From Prauserella flavalba (lineage in GTDB: Bacteria; Actinomycetota; Actinomycetes; Mycobacteriales; Pseudonocardiaceae), in NCBI RefSeq assembly GCF_003202235.1, contig NZ_MASU01000016.1:56157-120156 (forward strand): a DNA stretch of 64,000 nucleotides, read 5' to 3'. The translations under genes and the position numbers were made by a program. The notes beneath the pieces were generated by a model, which was given only the letters and a program-made list of their open reading frames with translations, did no database searches and had not been told where the DNA came from. Positions 38,690 to 46,153 of the stretch are shown here, one piece after another (position 1 is the first letter of the stretch; the number at the start of each line of letters is the position of its first letter).

Positions 38690-39196
38690 ATGACGACCGC
38701 CGGGCACAGCGCGGGCGAAGGCGCGGACCCCACCGAGCGGAGCCAGTGGGGTCCGCTGCGCCGCTTGCTGAACGCGATGGACGACGACATCGCCAAGCTC
38801 TACGACGAGCGCGGTGTCGTCGGGGTACGGCCGAGGTTCACGATGCCGCTGATCCGCCTGAGTCGTCGTGGGCCCATGACCATCCGCGAGCTGGCGAAGT
38901 CGCTGGGCGTCACGCATTCCGCGATGAGCCAGACGGTGAGCGCGATGCGCCGCGAGGGCCTGGTCACCAGCAGTCCGGGGGCCGACGCGCGCACGCGCGA
39001 GGTAACGCTCACCGACCGCGCGCGCGAACTCGTTCCCTTCCTCGAAGCCGAGTGGCGGGCCACCGAGGACGCCGTCGCGGAGCTGGAGGAGGAGCTGCCC
39101 TACGCGATGACGAGGGTCGTCCAGGACATCGAGGCCGCGCTCGCGCGGCGCTCCTTCCACGACCGCATCGTGCGGCGGCTCGCCCGCGGCGAGTGA
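38690..39196 (+). CDS. MarR-family transcriptional regulator
   Basis: A 168-residue winged-helix regulator: RPRFTMPLIRLSRRGPMTIR, the recognition region ELAKSLGVTHSAMSQTVSAM, the wing REGLVTSSPGADARTREVTL and the C-terminal dimerisation helix. MarR proteins usually repress linked efflux or detoxification genes in response to small phenolic or drug-like ligands. The next gene downstream, in the opposite direction, is a broken erythromycin-esterase relative, so a natural target may have been lost. The start ATG follows a TACAAT box by 7 bases. Confidence 0.88.
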   Translation: MTTAGHSAGEGADPTERSQWGPLRRLLNAMDDDIAKLYDERGVVGVRPRFTMPLIRLSRRGPMTIRELAKSLGVTHSAMSQTVSAMRREGLVTSSPGADARTREVTLTDRARELVPFLEAEWRATEDAVAELEEELPYAMTRVVQDIEAALARRSFHDRIVRRLARGE

Positions 39197-39261
39197 GAGC
39201 CGCCATTGTCGTCCATTGTGGACATCTATGCCCGCACTCGGCGAGAATCCGTTGCGGCGCT

Positions 39262-39908
39262 TCAGGTTCCGCCCCGCAACAACGTCACCGGGCTGATCTG
39301 AGGGGCATGCACGAGCACGTCGACGGAGGCCCGCCGCGCAGCCGTGTCGATGCGGAAGTCGGGGTCGCGCGCCGGATCGTAGACCAGCCCGATCATCCGG
39401 GTGCGAACCGCCACTCCGCACCGCTTCCGTCGCCGGTGCGTCCAGGTCCACAAGGGAGGCCGAGCCCGAGCCTCTCGTCAGTGCCGCGACCGCGTAGCCG
39501 CGGCCGAGCTTCTCCCGCAGCGGCGCGCCCGCGTTGCTGCGCGTCCGCCCCAGTGCACGACGCGTGAACCGTTCCTCCGGCCCGGGCGTGTGGACGATCG
39601 AGACAGGATCGCGCGGATTCTCGTCGTTCCACTCGCAGCCACCGCAGGACGGGAACCGCCTCCTCGATGCGCAGAAGGCTCTGGCTCGCCGCGAGCAGCG
39701 CCACCGGATCGCCCTGTCCCGTGTGGACGAACCGGCCGAGCGCGGCGCCGGCCGCAGTGGTTCCCTCGATGGTCACCGCGCGGAAGCCCGCCGTCTCCAC
39801 CAGCGCCCTCGGCGAGGCCAACGATCTCCGCCGCGGCCAGCGACGCGGGGAGCGGCACGGCCGGGCCCGCTCAGCCACCCAGGCTCTGACCTCCGCGGAG
39901 ATGATCAC
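39262..39908 (-). pseudogene. Erythromycin esterase-family pseudogene
   Basis: Reading the reverse strand across frames gives a recognisable series: VIISAEVRAWVAERA, PLPASLAAAEIVGLAE, ALVETAGFRAVTIEGTTAAG, FVHTGQGDPVALLAASQS, EEAVPVLRWL, EWNDENPRDPVSI, LREKLGRGYAVAALTRGSGS and DFRIDTAARRASVDVLVHAP. This is the order of the EreA/EreB-like family. At least three frameshifts are needed, the HGTREF-type active-site segment after GLAE is deleted, and most of the middle is missing, so about 215 of roughly 400 codons remain. Not functional. Confidence 0.75.
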
Positions 39909-40115
39909 GGTTTCCGAGCGCGGATGAGGCCGGGATAAGGCGGCTGCGGACCCGTGCGGTGACGGGCCGGCAGCCGCACCCCCAGTCGAGCGACTGCCGA
40001 CCCGAGTCTGCAGGAGCGACACAACACCGCCACGGTTGTTCCACCCGGCGGCGGATTGAGTCTGCCGGAGTCTTTGGTGGCCGATCAATGCGTGTTTACT
40101 AATGGACCGATTAGC
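39909..40115. other. Intergenic stretch without gene
   Basis: No coding signal is seen. The right half is unusually AT-rich (around 40085-40125, with TTTACTAATGG and AGCCTAGCTAATG) for this chromosome, consistent with foreign or decayed DNA at the end of the scarred region. Confidence 0.5.
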
Positions 40116-41087
40116 CTAGCTAATGTTCGGCTTCCTGTTGTGCTGCATCGCTTTCGCCGCCTCGGCCGCTGCCTGCGCGAACGCGCGGAAGGTGGCGTTC
40201 TCCGTGCTGGCCGTCCAGACCGGAACCAGCGCCATCGGCGGCAGGTCCGTCACAGGGACCAGCGTGAGGCCCCGGAACGGAATGTGCTCGAGCAGGGTCG
40301 CGACGGTGAGATGCAGGCCGTGACCGCGGGCGACGAGCGTCAGCACGTCGTCGGCCGTCAGCTCGGCGCGGTTGGTCAGGCCGACGATGTCCTCGCCGGT
40401 GTGCCGTAGCGGCCGCCCCGACGGCGTCACGGGCGGGCTCCACAGCTCGCGCTGCTGCACCGGGGCCGACTTGGACGGGTTGAGCAGCACGCAGTCGGCG
40501 AGGTCGTCGAGGGTGACGCTGCCGCGCTTCGCCAGCGGGTGGTCGTCGGGCACGAGCACCGCTCTCGGCACCTGTTCGAGCACGGGACCGACCACGAGCC
40601 TCGGCGTCTCCAGCGCGCGGCCGTCACCGCCCGGCGACCAGCACAGCGCGATGTCGGTCTCCCCGGCCAGCAGCGCCGGCTCGGGGTCGAGACTGTGCCG
40701 CAGATGCAGGGTGTGCAGGTAGACGTGGCATTCGGGATGCCGCCGCTCGAAGGCGCCCACGATGCGGGTGACCACGTCGTTGCCCATGCTCGGCAGGTAC
40801 CCGACCCGCAGCTGACTGGTGATGTTGCGGGCCGCGGCCCTGCAGTCCCGCAACGCGCGGTGCAGCTCCTCGTAGCCGCGTTGCGCGCCGACCCGGAACC
40901 TTGCGCCCAGCGGGGTGAGGCTCACCTGCCGGTTGGTGCGTTCGAACAGCGCGCCGCCGATCTCGGTCTCCAACGCGCGAATGGTCTGGCTGACCCGGCC
41001 CTGCGTCAGCCGCAACCGGGTGGCGGCACGACCGAAGTGCAGTTCCTCGGCCAGTGCCAGGAACACCTCGACCTCGCGCAGCTCCAC
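40116..41087 (-). CDS. LysR-family transcriptional regulator
   Basis: A 323-residue LysR protein. N-terminal winged HTH: LREVEVFLALAEELHFGRAA, then TRLRLTQGRVSQTIRALETE and SLTPLGARF. The effector domain begins at SQLRVGYLPSMGNDVVTRIV and includes ETDIALCWSPGG and ARGHGLHLTVATLLEHIPF. GTG 41087 is set by GGGAAG about 10 bases upstream. No divergent partner gene is present (the neighbour reads the same way), so the regulon is not suggested by context; the usual partner may have been lost with the scarred segment downstream. Confidence 0.9.
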   Translation of the reverse strand: MELREVEVFLALAEELHFGRAATRLRLTQGRVSQTIRALETEIGGALFERTNRQVSLTPLGARFRVGAQRGYEELHRALRDCRAAARNITSQLRVGYLPSMGNDVVTRIVGAFERRHPECHVYLHTLHLRHSLDPEPALLAGETDIALCWSPGGDGRALETPRLVVGPVLEQVPRAVLVPDDHPLAKRGSVTLDDLADCVLLNPSKSAPVQQRELWSPPVTPSGRPLRHTGEDIVGLTNRAELTADDVLTLVARGHGLHLTVATLLEHIPFRGLTLVPVTDLPPMALVPVWTASTENATFRAFAQAAAEAAKAMQHNRKPNIS

Positions 41088-41145
41088 GCCGACCCACTTC
41101 CCGACGAATCACCCTGACCAGGCACTACTACCAGATCGGACCACG

Positions 41146-41544
41146 TCACGGGCGCAGTTCGGCCCACACGACCTTGCCGTCGTCCGTGTGCCGCACCCCC
41201 CACTCGTCCGCCATCGCGGAGATCAGCAGCATCCCGCGGCCGTGCGGCTGCCGAGGCGAGGGACTGCGCACCACCGGGGGCTCCCGCGCGCTGTCGGCGA
41301 CTTCCACCCGCACGCGGCCGCCACCGGCGAGCACGCGCAGCGAGCTGGCGGAGCGCGCGTGGACGACGGCGTTGGTGACGAGTTCGGTGACGATCAGCAG
41401 GACGCTTTGGCGCACCCCGTCGGCGACGGCGCCGAGTGCGCCGTCGGTGGCGTGCCTTGCCTCGGAGGGCGCGTTGTCGTCGGCACGAAGCCGCAGGTCC
41501 AGCAGCAATGTGTCGGGTGGCCGTCGCCCCGTCCGCTCAGTCAT
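41146..41544 (-). CDS. RsbW/SpoIIAB-like anti-sigma serine kinase (HATPase)
   Basis: A 132-residue GHKL ATPase of the RsbW type. Seen: the N box VTELVTNAVVHARS with the Mg-binding Asn, the G1 region RVEVADSAREPPVV (Asp retained) and the G2-like PHGRGMLLISAMADEWGV. Family members bind and inhibit a sigma factor and phosphorylate a STAS antagonist. The STAS gene immediately upstream overlaps it by 8 bases, giving an antagonist/kinase pair. No sigma gene is adjacent, so the sigma partner must be elsewhere, or the kinase has another partner. Confidence 0.85.
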   Translation of the reverse strand: MTERTGRRPPDTLLLDLRLRADDNAPSEARHATDGALGAVADGVRQSVLLIVTELVTNAVVHARSASSLRVLAGGGRVRVEVADSAREPPVVRSPSPRQPHGRGMLLISAMADEWGVRHTDDGKVVWAELRP

Positions 41545-41917
41545 CGGGCTCGGTGTCGGGGCCGGTCGCCTGCTCGATCTCGAAGAGCGGCACGAGTCCG
41601 GCGATCTGCAGCACCCGGTGGGCGTACCGGTCGACGTTGACGAGTCTCACCGTCCCGCCGCGCTCGGTCACCGTTGAATGCGCGCGCACCAGCGCACTGA
41701 TGCACGCAGAGTCGAAGAACGAAAGGCGCGCGAAGTCCACCACGAGTCTGCCCGCCCCGGCGGAGAAGAGCGATTCCAGCGCGGCGTCGAGCTGAGGCGC
41801 GACGCCGTGGTCGATCTCCCCACTGAGCGCGATGTGACCCTCGCCGTCACTGACGAGCTCGGCACGCACCACCGTCGGATTCGCGGTGGCGCCGTTGTTC
41901 TCGTGGCCGTTGGTCAT
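41537..41917 (-). CDS. STAS-domain anti-anti-sigma factor (RsbV-like)
   Basis: A 126-residue single STAS domain: ELVSDGEGHIALSGEIDHGV, LVVDFARLSFFDSACISALV with the likely phosphorylated serine in FFDSACIS, and GGTVRLVNVDRYAHRVLQIA. Unphosphorylated antagonists of this type bind the kinase and free the sigma factor. ATG 41917 is preferred since AGGAG lies 11 bases upstream; a GTG 21 bases earlier is possible. Divergent from the rsbR operon, with about 150 bp between, suggesting that the operon's phosphatases act on this protein. Confidence 0.87.
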   Translation of the reverse strand: MTNGHENNGATANPTVVRAELVSDGEGHIALSGEIDHGVAPQLDAALESLFSAGAGRLVVDFARLSFFDSACISALVRAHSTVTERGGTVRLVNVDRYAHRVLQIAGLVPLFEIEQATGPDTEPDD

Positions 41918-41959
41918 CGTCAGCTCACTCCTGGTCACGCGCGCTTCGCAGGCGCCTGG

Positions 41960-41986
41960 GTTTGTACCTCCCCTGGAGGTGGGTCA
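41960..41986 (+). promoter_or_regulatory. Possible SigB/SigF-type promoter of the stressosome operon
   Basis: GTTT (41960-41963, preceded by GG) and GGGTCA (41981-41986) are 17 bp apart and resemble the GGTTT / GGGTA consensus of actinobacterial SigF-like factors. The spacer is almost filled by a perfect inverted repeat, ACCTCC-CCT-GGAGGT (41966-41980). The operon begins 84 bases downstream. The -10 match is partial. Confidence 0.35.
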
Positions 41987-42069
41987 TGCTGTGCCCTAAG
42001 TTTGCCAGGAGGTAAGCGAATCCTCAGCACAACGAGAAATGGCTCAAGGCGCGACGGAGGATGTGGGGC

Positions 42070-42927
42070 ATGACCGCCGGTACCGGCCAGACCATCCGTG
42101 ACAGGGTGGCCCAGTTCCTGAAGGAAAACCGGTCCGACATCGAACGCGCGTGGGCCGCGACGCCCGTGTTCACCGCCCGGCGCCCCGCGGACGCGGCCGA
42201 GGAATGCGCCGAACTGCTCACCGGGCTCAGGCACGTGATCGAGACCGGTGGCGAGGAGGACCCCTCCGCCGACGGCCTCGCGACCGTGCGTCCCGTGCTC
42301 GCCTCGCTCGCCGCCCGCTCCGCGGGTGGTCCCTCCGGGAGCGACCGCCCCGACGTCACCGTGCTGAAGGGCCCGCTGCTGCGGCTGTGGCGCGAACAGG
42401 ATCTGCCCGAGGACATCGTGCACAGCGGCGACCTGGTGCTGTCCAACGTGCTCAACACGTTGCGCATCGCGCTGCTGGAGATCGAGCTGTCTGCCGGTGC
42501 GGAGACCATTCTCGCGCAGCGCGCACAGCTCACCGAGCTGTCGACCCCCGTGATCAAGCTGTGGGACGGCATCCTCGCCATCCCGCTCATCGGCACCCTC
42601 GACAGCACGCGTGGCCAGGTCGCGACCGAAAGCCTGCTCGAGCAGATCGTCGCCCACCAGGCGCGCGTGGCGATCCTCGACATCACCGGCGTCACCGCCG
42701 TGGACACGCTTGTCGCGCAGCACCTGCTCAAGACGGCCGTGGCGGCGAGGCTGATGGGCGCGGAGTGCATCATCAGCGGGATTCGCCCCCAGATCGCGCA
42801 GACGATGGTGCAGCTCGGCATCGACCTCGGCGAGGTGGCCACCAGGGCGACGCTCGCCGACGCGTTCGCGCGGGCGCTGGGCATCATCGGCCTCACCGTC
42901 CGCCCCGACGAGCGCGCTGCGGGGTAG
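42070..42927 (+). CDS. RsbR-type stressosome sensor/scaffold
   Basis: A 285-residue protein: an N-terminal helical, globin-like sensor region (TIRDRVAQFLKENRSDIERA...) and a C-terminal STAS domain. The latter keeps both phospho-threonine contexts of B. subtilis RsbR proteins: LDITGVTAVDTLVAQHLL and GIRPQIAQTMVQLGIDL. Together with RsbS it should build the large stressosome core that holds RsbT until stress. ATG 42070 has GGAGG about 9 bases upstream; ATG 42061 is too close. It starts the operon rsbR-rsbS-rsbT-phosphatases. Confidence 0.9.
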   Translation: MTAGTGQTIRDRVAQFLKENRSDIERAWAATPVFTARRPADAAEECAELLTGLRHVIETGGEEDPSADGLATVRPVLASLAARSAGGPSGSDRPDVTVLKGPLLRLWREQDLPEDIVHSGDLVLSNVLNTLRIALLEIELSAGAETILAQRAQLTELSTPVIKLWDGILAIPLIGTLDSTRGQVATESLLEQIVAHQARVAILDITGVTAVDTLVAQHLLKTAVAARLMGAECIISGIRPQIAQTMVQLGIDLGEVATRATLADAFARALGIIGLTVRPDERAAG

Positions 42928-42932
42928 CGGCC

Positions 42933-43295
42933 ATGAGCGCGACCTCCGTCGTCGAGCTGCAGGACGTGCTGCTCGTGACCATTCAGGGTGAGCTGACCGA
43001 CGAAGACGCGATGGCGTTGCAGGAGGAGCTCACCACCAACGTCGCGAGGAGCAGCGCCCGGGGCGTGCTGATCGACGTGTCCGGGCTCGACCTCGTCGAC
43101 TCCTTCCTCGCCAGGACCTTGCACGACATCGCGGGAGCGAGCGCGCTGCTCGCCGCGGAGACGGTGGTCGTCGGGATGCGGCCAGAAGTGGCGATCACAC
43201 TCGTGGAGCTGGGACTGACCCTGCCCGGCCTCGGCACGGCGCTGACGGTCGCGGACGGGTTGGACAGGCTGAACGGCTCCGCGAGGCGACGATGA
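42933..43295 (+). CDS. rsbS: RsbS-type stressosome STAS protein
   Basis: A 120-residue single STAS domain: VVELQDVLLVTIQGELTDED, LIDVSGLDLVDSFLARTLHD with the conserved phosphorylated serine in VDSF, and VVVGMRPEVAITLVELGLTL. This is the minimal scaffold partner of RsbR, phosphorylated by RsbT to release the kinase. It begins 5 bp after rsbR and its stop overlaps the ATG of rsbT (ATGA). Confidence 0.92.
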   Translation: MSATSVVELQDVLLVTIQGELTDEDAMALQEELTTNVARSSARGVLIDVSGLDLVDSFLARTLHDIAGASALLAAETVVVGMRPEVAITLVELGLTLPGLGTALTVADGLDRLNGSARRR

Positions 43296-43720
43296 CGAGC
43301 ATCCTCACCGTCCAGCAGGTGCGGATCAACGAGGAGATCGACATCGTTCACGTTCGCCAGGCCGTCCGGGAGGTGGCCGTGTCGATCGGCTTCTCCCTCG
43401 TCGAGCAGACCAAGCTCGTCACGGCGGCGAGCGAGCTCGCGCGCAACACCCGGGTCCACGGCCACGGCGGCGAGGCCAGGATCGAGCTGGAGAAGGCCGA
43501 CGACGGCACCACCACGCTGCGGCTCGTGTTCTCCGACAAGGGTCCCGGCATCGCCGACGTCGATCTCGCACTCACCGACGGGTACAGCAGCGCAGGCGGG
43601 CTCGGCCTCGGGCTCAGTGGTGCGCGCAGGCTCGCCGACGAGTTCGATCTGAGGACGGCGCCGGGGGAGGGCACCACGGTCTCGGTCGGGTTCCGGGCAC
43701 GCAAGCCGGCCCGACGGTGA
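43292..43720 (+). CDS. rsbT: RsbT-type serine/threonine kinase
   Basis: A 142-residue GHKL kinase. Seen: [20 protein letters not shown], the N box SELARNTRVHGHGG, G1 FSDKGPGIADVDLAL and G2 SSAGGLGLGLSGARRLADEF. It phosphorylates RsbR and RsbS and, when freed, activates an RsbU-type phosphatase. The gene overlaps rsbS and the next gene by 4 bases each, so the four products are made together. Confidence 0.93.
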   Translation: MTSILTVQQVRINEEIDIVHVRQAVREVAVSIGFSLVEQTKLVTAASELARNTRVHGHGGEARIELEKADDGTTTLRLVFSDKGPGIADVDLALTDGYSSAGGLGLGLSGARRLADEFDLRTAPGEGTTVSVGFRARKPARR

Positions 43721-44715
43721 GGGACACGGTCCTGCCGGTCACCGAGCCGGTGCACGTGGGGCAGGCCCGGTCGCTCGCGACCACGGCGGCGCGCGACGCG
43801 GGGCTGCCGTCCGCGACGGTCGACCGGATCGCCATCGCCGCGTCCGAGCTGGCGACCAACCTGCTCAAGTACGCCAGGGGCGGGCTGTTCGCGATCACCC
43901 GCGGCCCGCTGGGACTCGACCTCGTCGCGGCCGACCGGGGTCCGGGGCTGCGCAACGTGGACGAAAGCATGCGGGACGGCTTCTCCACCACCGGCTCGAT
44001 GGGCACCGGCCTCGGCGCGGTGCGACGGCTCGCCGACGAGTTCGACCTCTACTCGCGCCTCGGCTCGGGCACGGCCGTGCTGGCGCGCTGGCTGATCGGC
44101 ACGCCCCACTGGCGCGGCGTGCGTGTCGGGAGTGTGCTCTTCGCCGCGCCCGGCGAGTCGGTCAGCGGCGACGGCTGGACCGCGGTCGACGCCGACGGGC
44201 TCGTGACGATCGTCCTCACCGACGGGCTCGGTCACGGGCCCGCGGCCGCCGCGGCCAGCGCGGCGGCGATCGGTCACGTCGCGGCCGACCCCGGTGCTTC
44301 GCTGCCCGTCATGCTCGCGGCGATGGACGAGGACCCGGCCTCTTCGCGTGGCTCCGCCGTCGCACTCGTGCAACTCGATCTCGCACGGGGCACACTGTTC
44401 TTCTCCGGGGTCGGCAACGTCACCGCGCGCCTGCTCGGGCCGGGTGGGACTCGGGAGACATTGGTCTCGGTTCCGGGCATAGTGGGAAGGAGGCAGCGGC
44501 GGGGACGGCGGGCCGATCCGCTGGTCCGACCGTGGTCCGCCGACAGCTGGCTGATCATGCACACCGACGGAGTGTCCGAACGATGGAACGCCGCCGAATG
44601 GCCAGGTCTCCTCGGCCACGATCCCGCCACGGTCGCGGGCTGGCTGCTGGGACAGCACATCCGGTGGCGCGACGACGCCTGCGTGCTGGCGATCGCGGGA
44701 GGTGAGGCTTCGTGA
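43717..44715 (+). CDS. Fused RsbT-like ATPase and RsbX-like PP2C phosphatase
   Basis: A 332-residue two-domain protein. Residues 1-130 form a second GHKL module: VHVGQARSLATTAARDAGLP, IAASELATNLLKYA (N box), DRGPGLRN and TGSMGTGLGAVRRLADEFDL. Residues 140-332 form a PP2C/SpoIIE-type domain like RsbX: TIVLTDGLGHGPAAAAASAA, LFFSGVGNVTARLLGPGG, WLIMHTDGVSERW. RsbX resets stressosomes by dephosphorylating RsbS and RsbR. Fusion of the kinase-like module to the resetting phosphatase is known in some bacteria but differs from the separate B. subtilis genes. GTG overlaps the rsbT stop (GTGA). Confidence 0.87.
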   Translation: MRDTVLPVTEPVHVGQARSLATTAARDAGLPSATVDRIAIAASELATNLLKYARGGLFAITRGPLGLDLVAADRGPGLRNVDESMRDGFSTTGSMGTGLGAVRRLADEFDLYSRLGSGTAVLARWLIGTPHWRGVRVGSVLFAAPGESVSGDGWTAVDADGLVTIVLTDGLGHGPAAAAASAAAIGHVAADPGASLPVMLAAMDEDPASSRGSAVALVQLDLARGTLFFSGVGNVTARLLGPGGTRETLVSVPGIVGRRQRRGRRADPLVRPWSADSWLIMHTDGVSERWNAAEWPGLLGHDPATVAGWLLGQHIRWRDDACVLAIAGGEAS

Positions 44716-46106
44716 CCGCGGACCCTCGCCTCACCAACGAGCTCAAGGCCGAGGTGGAGCGCGTGCTGAGCACGCGTGACCTCCCTCCCCGTGCCTGGGA
44801 GGCGATCACGGCCGAGCTCGACGCCATCGAACCGGACAGCCTCATCGGTGACGTGCTGGAGGCGCTCACCGCCGTCATCCGCGAGCAGCGGGGCGAACTG
44901 AGCTGGCACCAGTCGGAGCTCGAGCAGACGAACGCGGGGCTGCTCGCCCTGCACGCCGAGATCGACCGGCAGCGGCGGCGGACGGCGTTCCTCGACGACG
45001 TCAGCCGCGCGTCGGCGACCTCGCTGGACAGCGTGGAGATGCTGGACGAGGTCGCGGCACTGGTCCGTGGCAACGGGCTTGCCGATCGCACCAGCGTGTG
45101 GACGGCCGCGGGCGACGGTCTCGTCTGCCCCGCCGACCCGCACCGCAAGCCCGACGTGACCACGCGCAGGGCGCTCGCCTCCCACAAGCCCGTCCAGGAC
45201 GGTGACCACCGCGTCAGCGTGCCGCTCACCGCGGGACCGCACGTGCTCGGCGTCTTCGACCTTCACCGGGATTCCGCCCCGTTCACCCACGACGACATCA
45301 CGCTCGCGAAGGCCGTCGCGAACCGGGCCGCCGTCGGCCTGCGCAACGCCAACGAGTACGAGCGCGAGCACGAGCTGGCCGAACGGCTCCAGCGTGCGAT
45401 GCTGCCCGCGCTCGCTTCTCACGACGAGCTCGACATCGTCGCCCGGTACCGCTCCGCCACGCGCGGCGTGCACGTCGGCGGCGACTGGTACGACGCCTTC
45501 CACCGGCCGGACGGCACGGTCGTGCTCACGGTCGGCGACGTCACCGGGCACGGGCTCGACGCCGCCGTGGTGATGGGCAAGCTGCAGAACGTGCTCCGGG
45601 CGTACGCGATCGAGGGGCACGGCCCGGCGGCGTCGCTGCGGCTCGTGCACGACCTGCTGCGCGGCGAGCCGGGCACGTTGTTCGCGACCGCGGTGGTGGC
45701 CGAGGTCGAGCTCGGCACGGGCGTCATGCGCTGGGCGAGCGCGGGTCACCCGCCGCCGCTGGTGCAGGCGCCGACCGGCGAGGTGGAGTTCCTCGACGTG
45801 GACCACGGGCCGATGCTCGGCATCAACATCCCGTACGACATCCCCGAGCACGAGCGCCCACTGTCGCCCGGCTCGTCGGTGGTGCTCTACACGGACGGGC
45901 TCATCGAGCGGCGCTCCAGTGACATCGACGCGGGCATGGAGCGGCTCGCGGACGCGTTCACCACGTGCGAGGCGGTGCGGCTGGAGGAGCGGACCGAGCA
46001 CGTTCTGAAGGTCATGCTCGGCGGCAGCGACCACGACGACGACGTGTGCCTGCTGCTGTGCCGGTGGGCAGGCCCGGAACGTTCCGGCGAAACCGCGTCG
46101 GCATAG
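44712..46106 (+). CDS. RsbU-type PP2C phosphatase with coiled-coil and GAF-like regions
   Basis: A 464-residue protein. An N-terminal helical part with a coiled coil (GELSWHQSELEQTNAGLLAL, HAEIDRQRRR) is followed by a GAF-like domain (FLDDVSRASATSLDSVEMLD to AVANRAAVGLRNANE) and the SpoIIE/PP2C domain: LAERLQRAMLPAL, VGGDWYDAF, VGDVTGHGLDAAVVMG, RWASAGHPPPLV, LYTDGLIERR and the metal-binding DDDVCLLLCRW. It is the likely output phosphatase, acting on the STAS antagonist encoded divergently. The N-terminal part contains the place where RsbT would bind. GTG overlaps the previous stop by 4 bases. Confidence 0.88.
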   Translation: MTADPRLTNELKAEVERVLSTRDLPPRAWEAITAELDAIEPDSLIGDVLEALTAVIREQRGELSWHQSELEQTNAGLLALHAEIDRQRRRTAFLDDVSRASATSLDSVEMLDEVAALVRGNGLADRTSVWTAAGDGLVCPADPHRKPDVTTRRALASHKPVQDGDHRVSVPLTAGPHVLGVFDLHRDSAPFTHDDITLAKAVANRAAVGLRNANEYEREHELAERLQRAMLPALASHDELDIVARYRSATRGVHVGGDWYDAFHRPDGTVVLTVGDVTGHGLDAAVVMGKLQNVLRAYAIEGHGPAASLRLVHDLLRGEPGTLFATAVVAEVELGTGVMRWASAGHPPPLVQAPTGEVEFLDVDHGPMLGINIPYDIPEHERPLSPGSSVVLYTDGLIERRSSDIDAGMERLADAFTTCEAVRLEERTEHVLKVMLGGSDHDDDVCLLLCRWAGPERSGETASA

Positions 46107-46129
46107 GTCACACTCGCTTCCCGCTGTAC

Positions 46130-46148
46130 TTAGGCTTGGCTAAGTTAA
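46130..46148 (+). promoter_or_regulatory. IdeR/DtxR iron box
   Basis: TTAGGCTTGGCTAAGTTAA matches the 19-bp IdeR/DtxR consensus TTAGGTTAGGCTAACCTAA at 15 positions. It overlaps TAAGTT (46141-46146), the likely -10 box 7 bases before the start of the siderophore-binding lipoprotein. Iron-loaded IdeR should therefore block transcription. Confidence 0.85.
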
Positions 46149-46153
46149 CCGGC

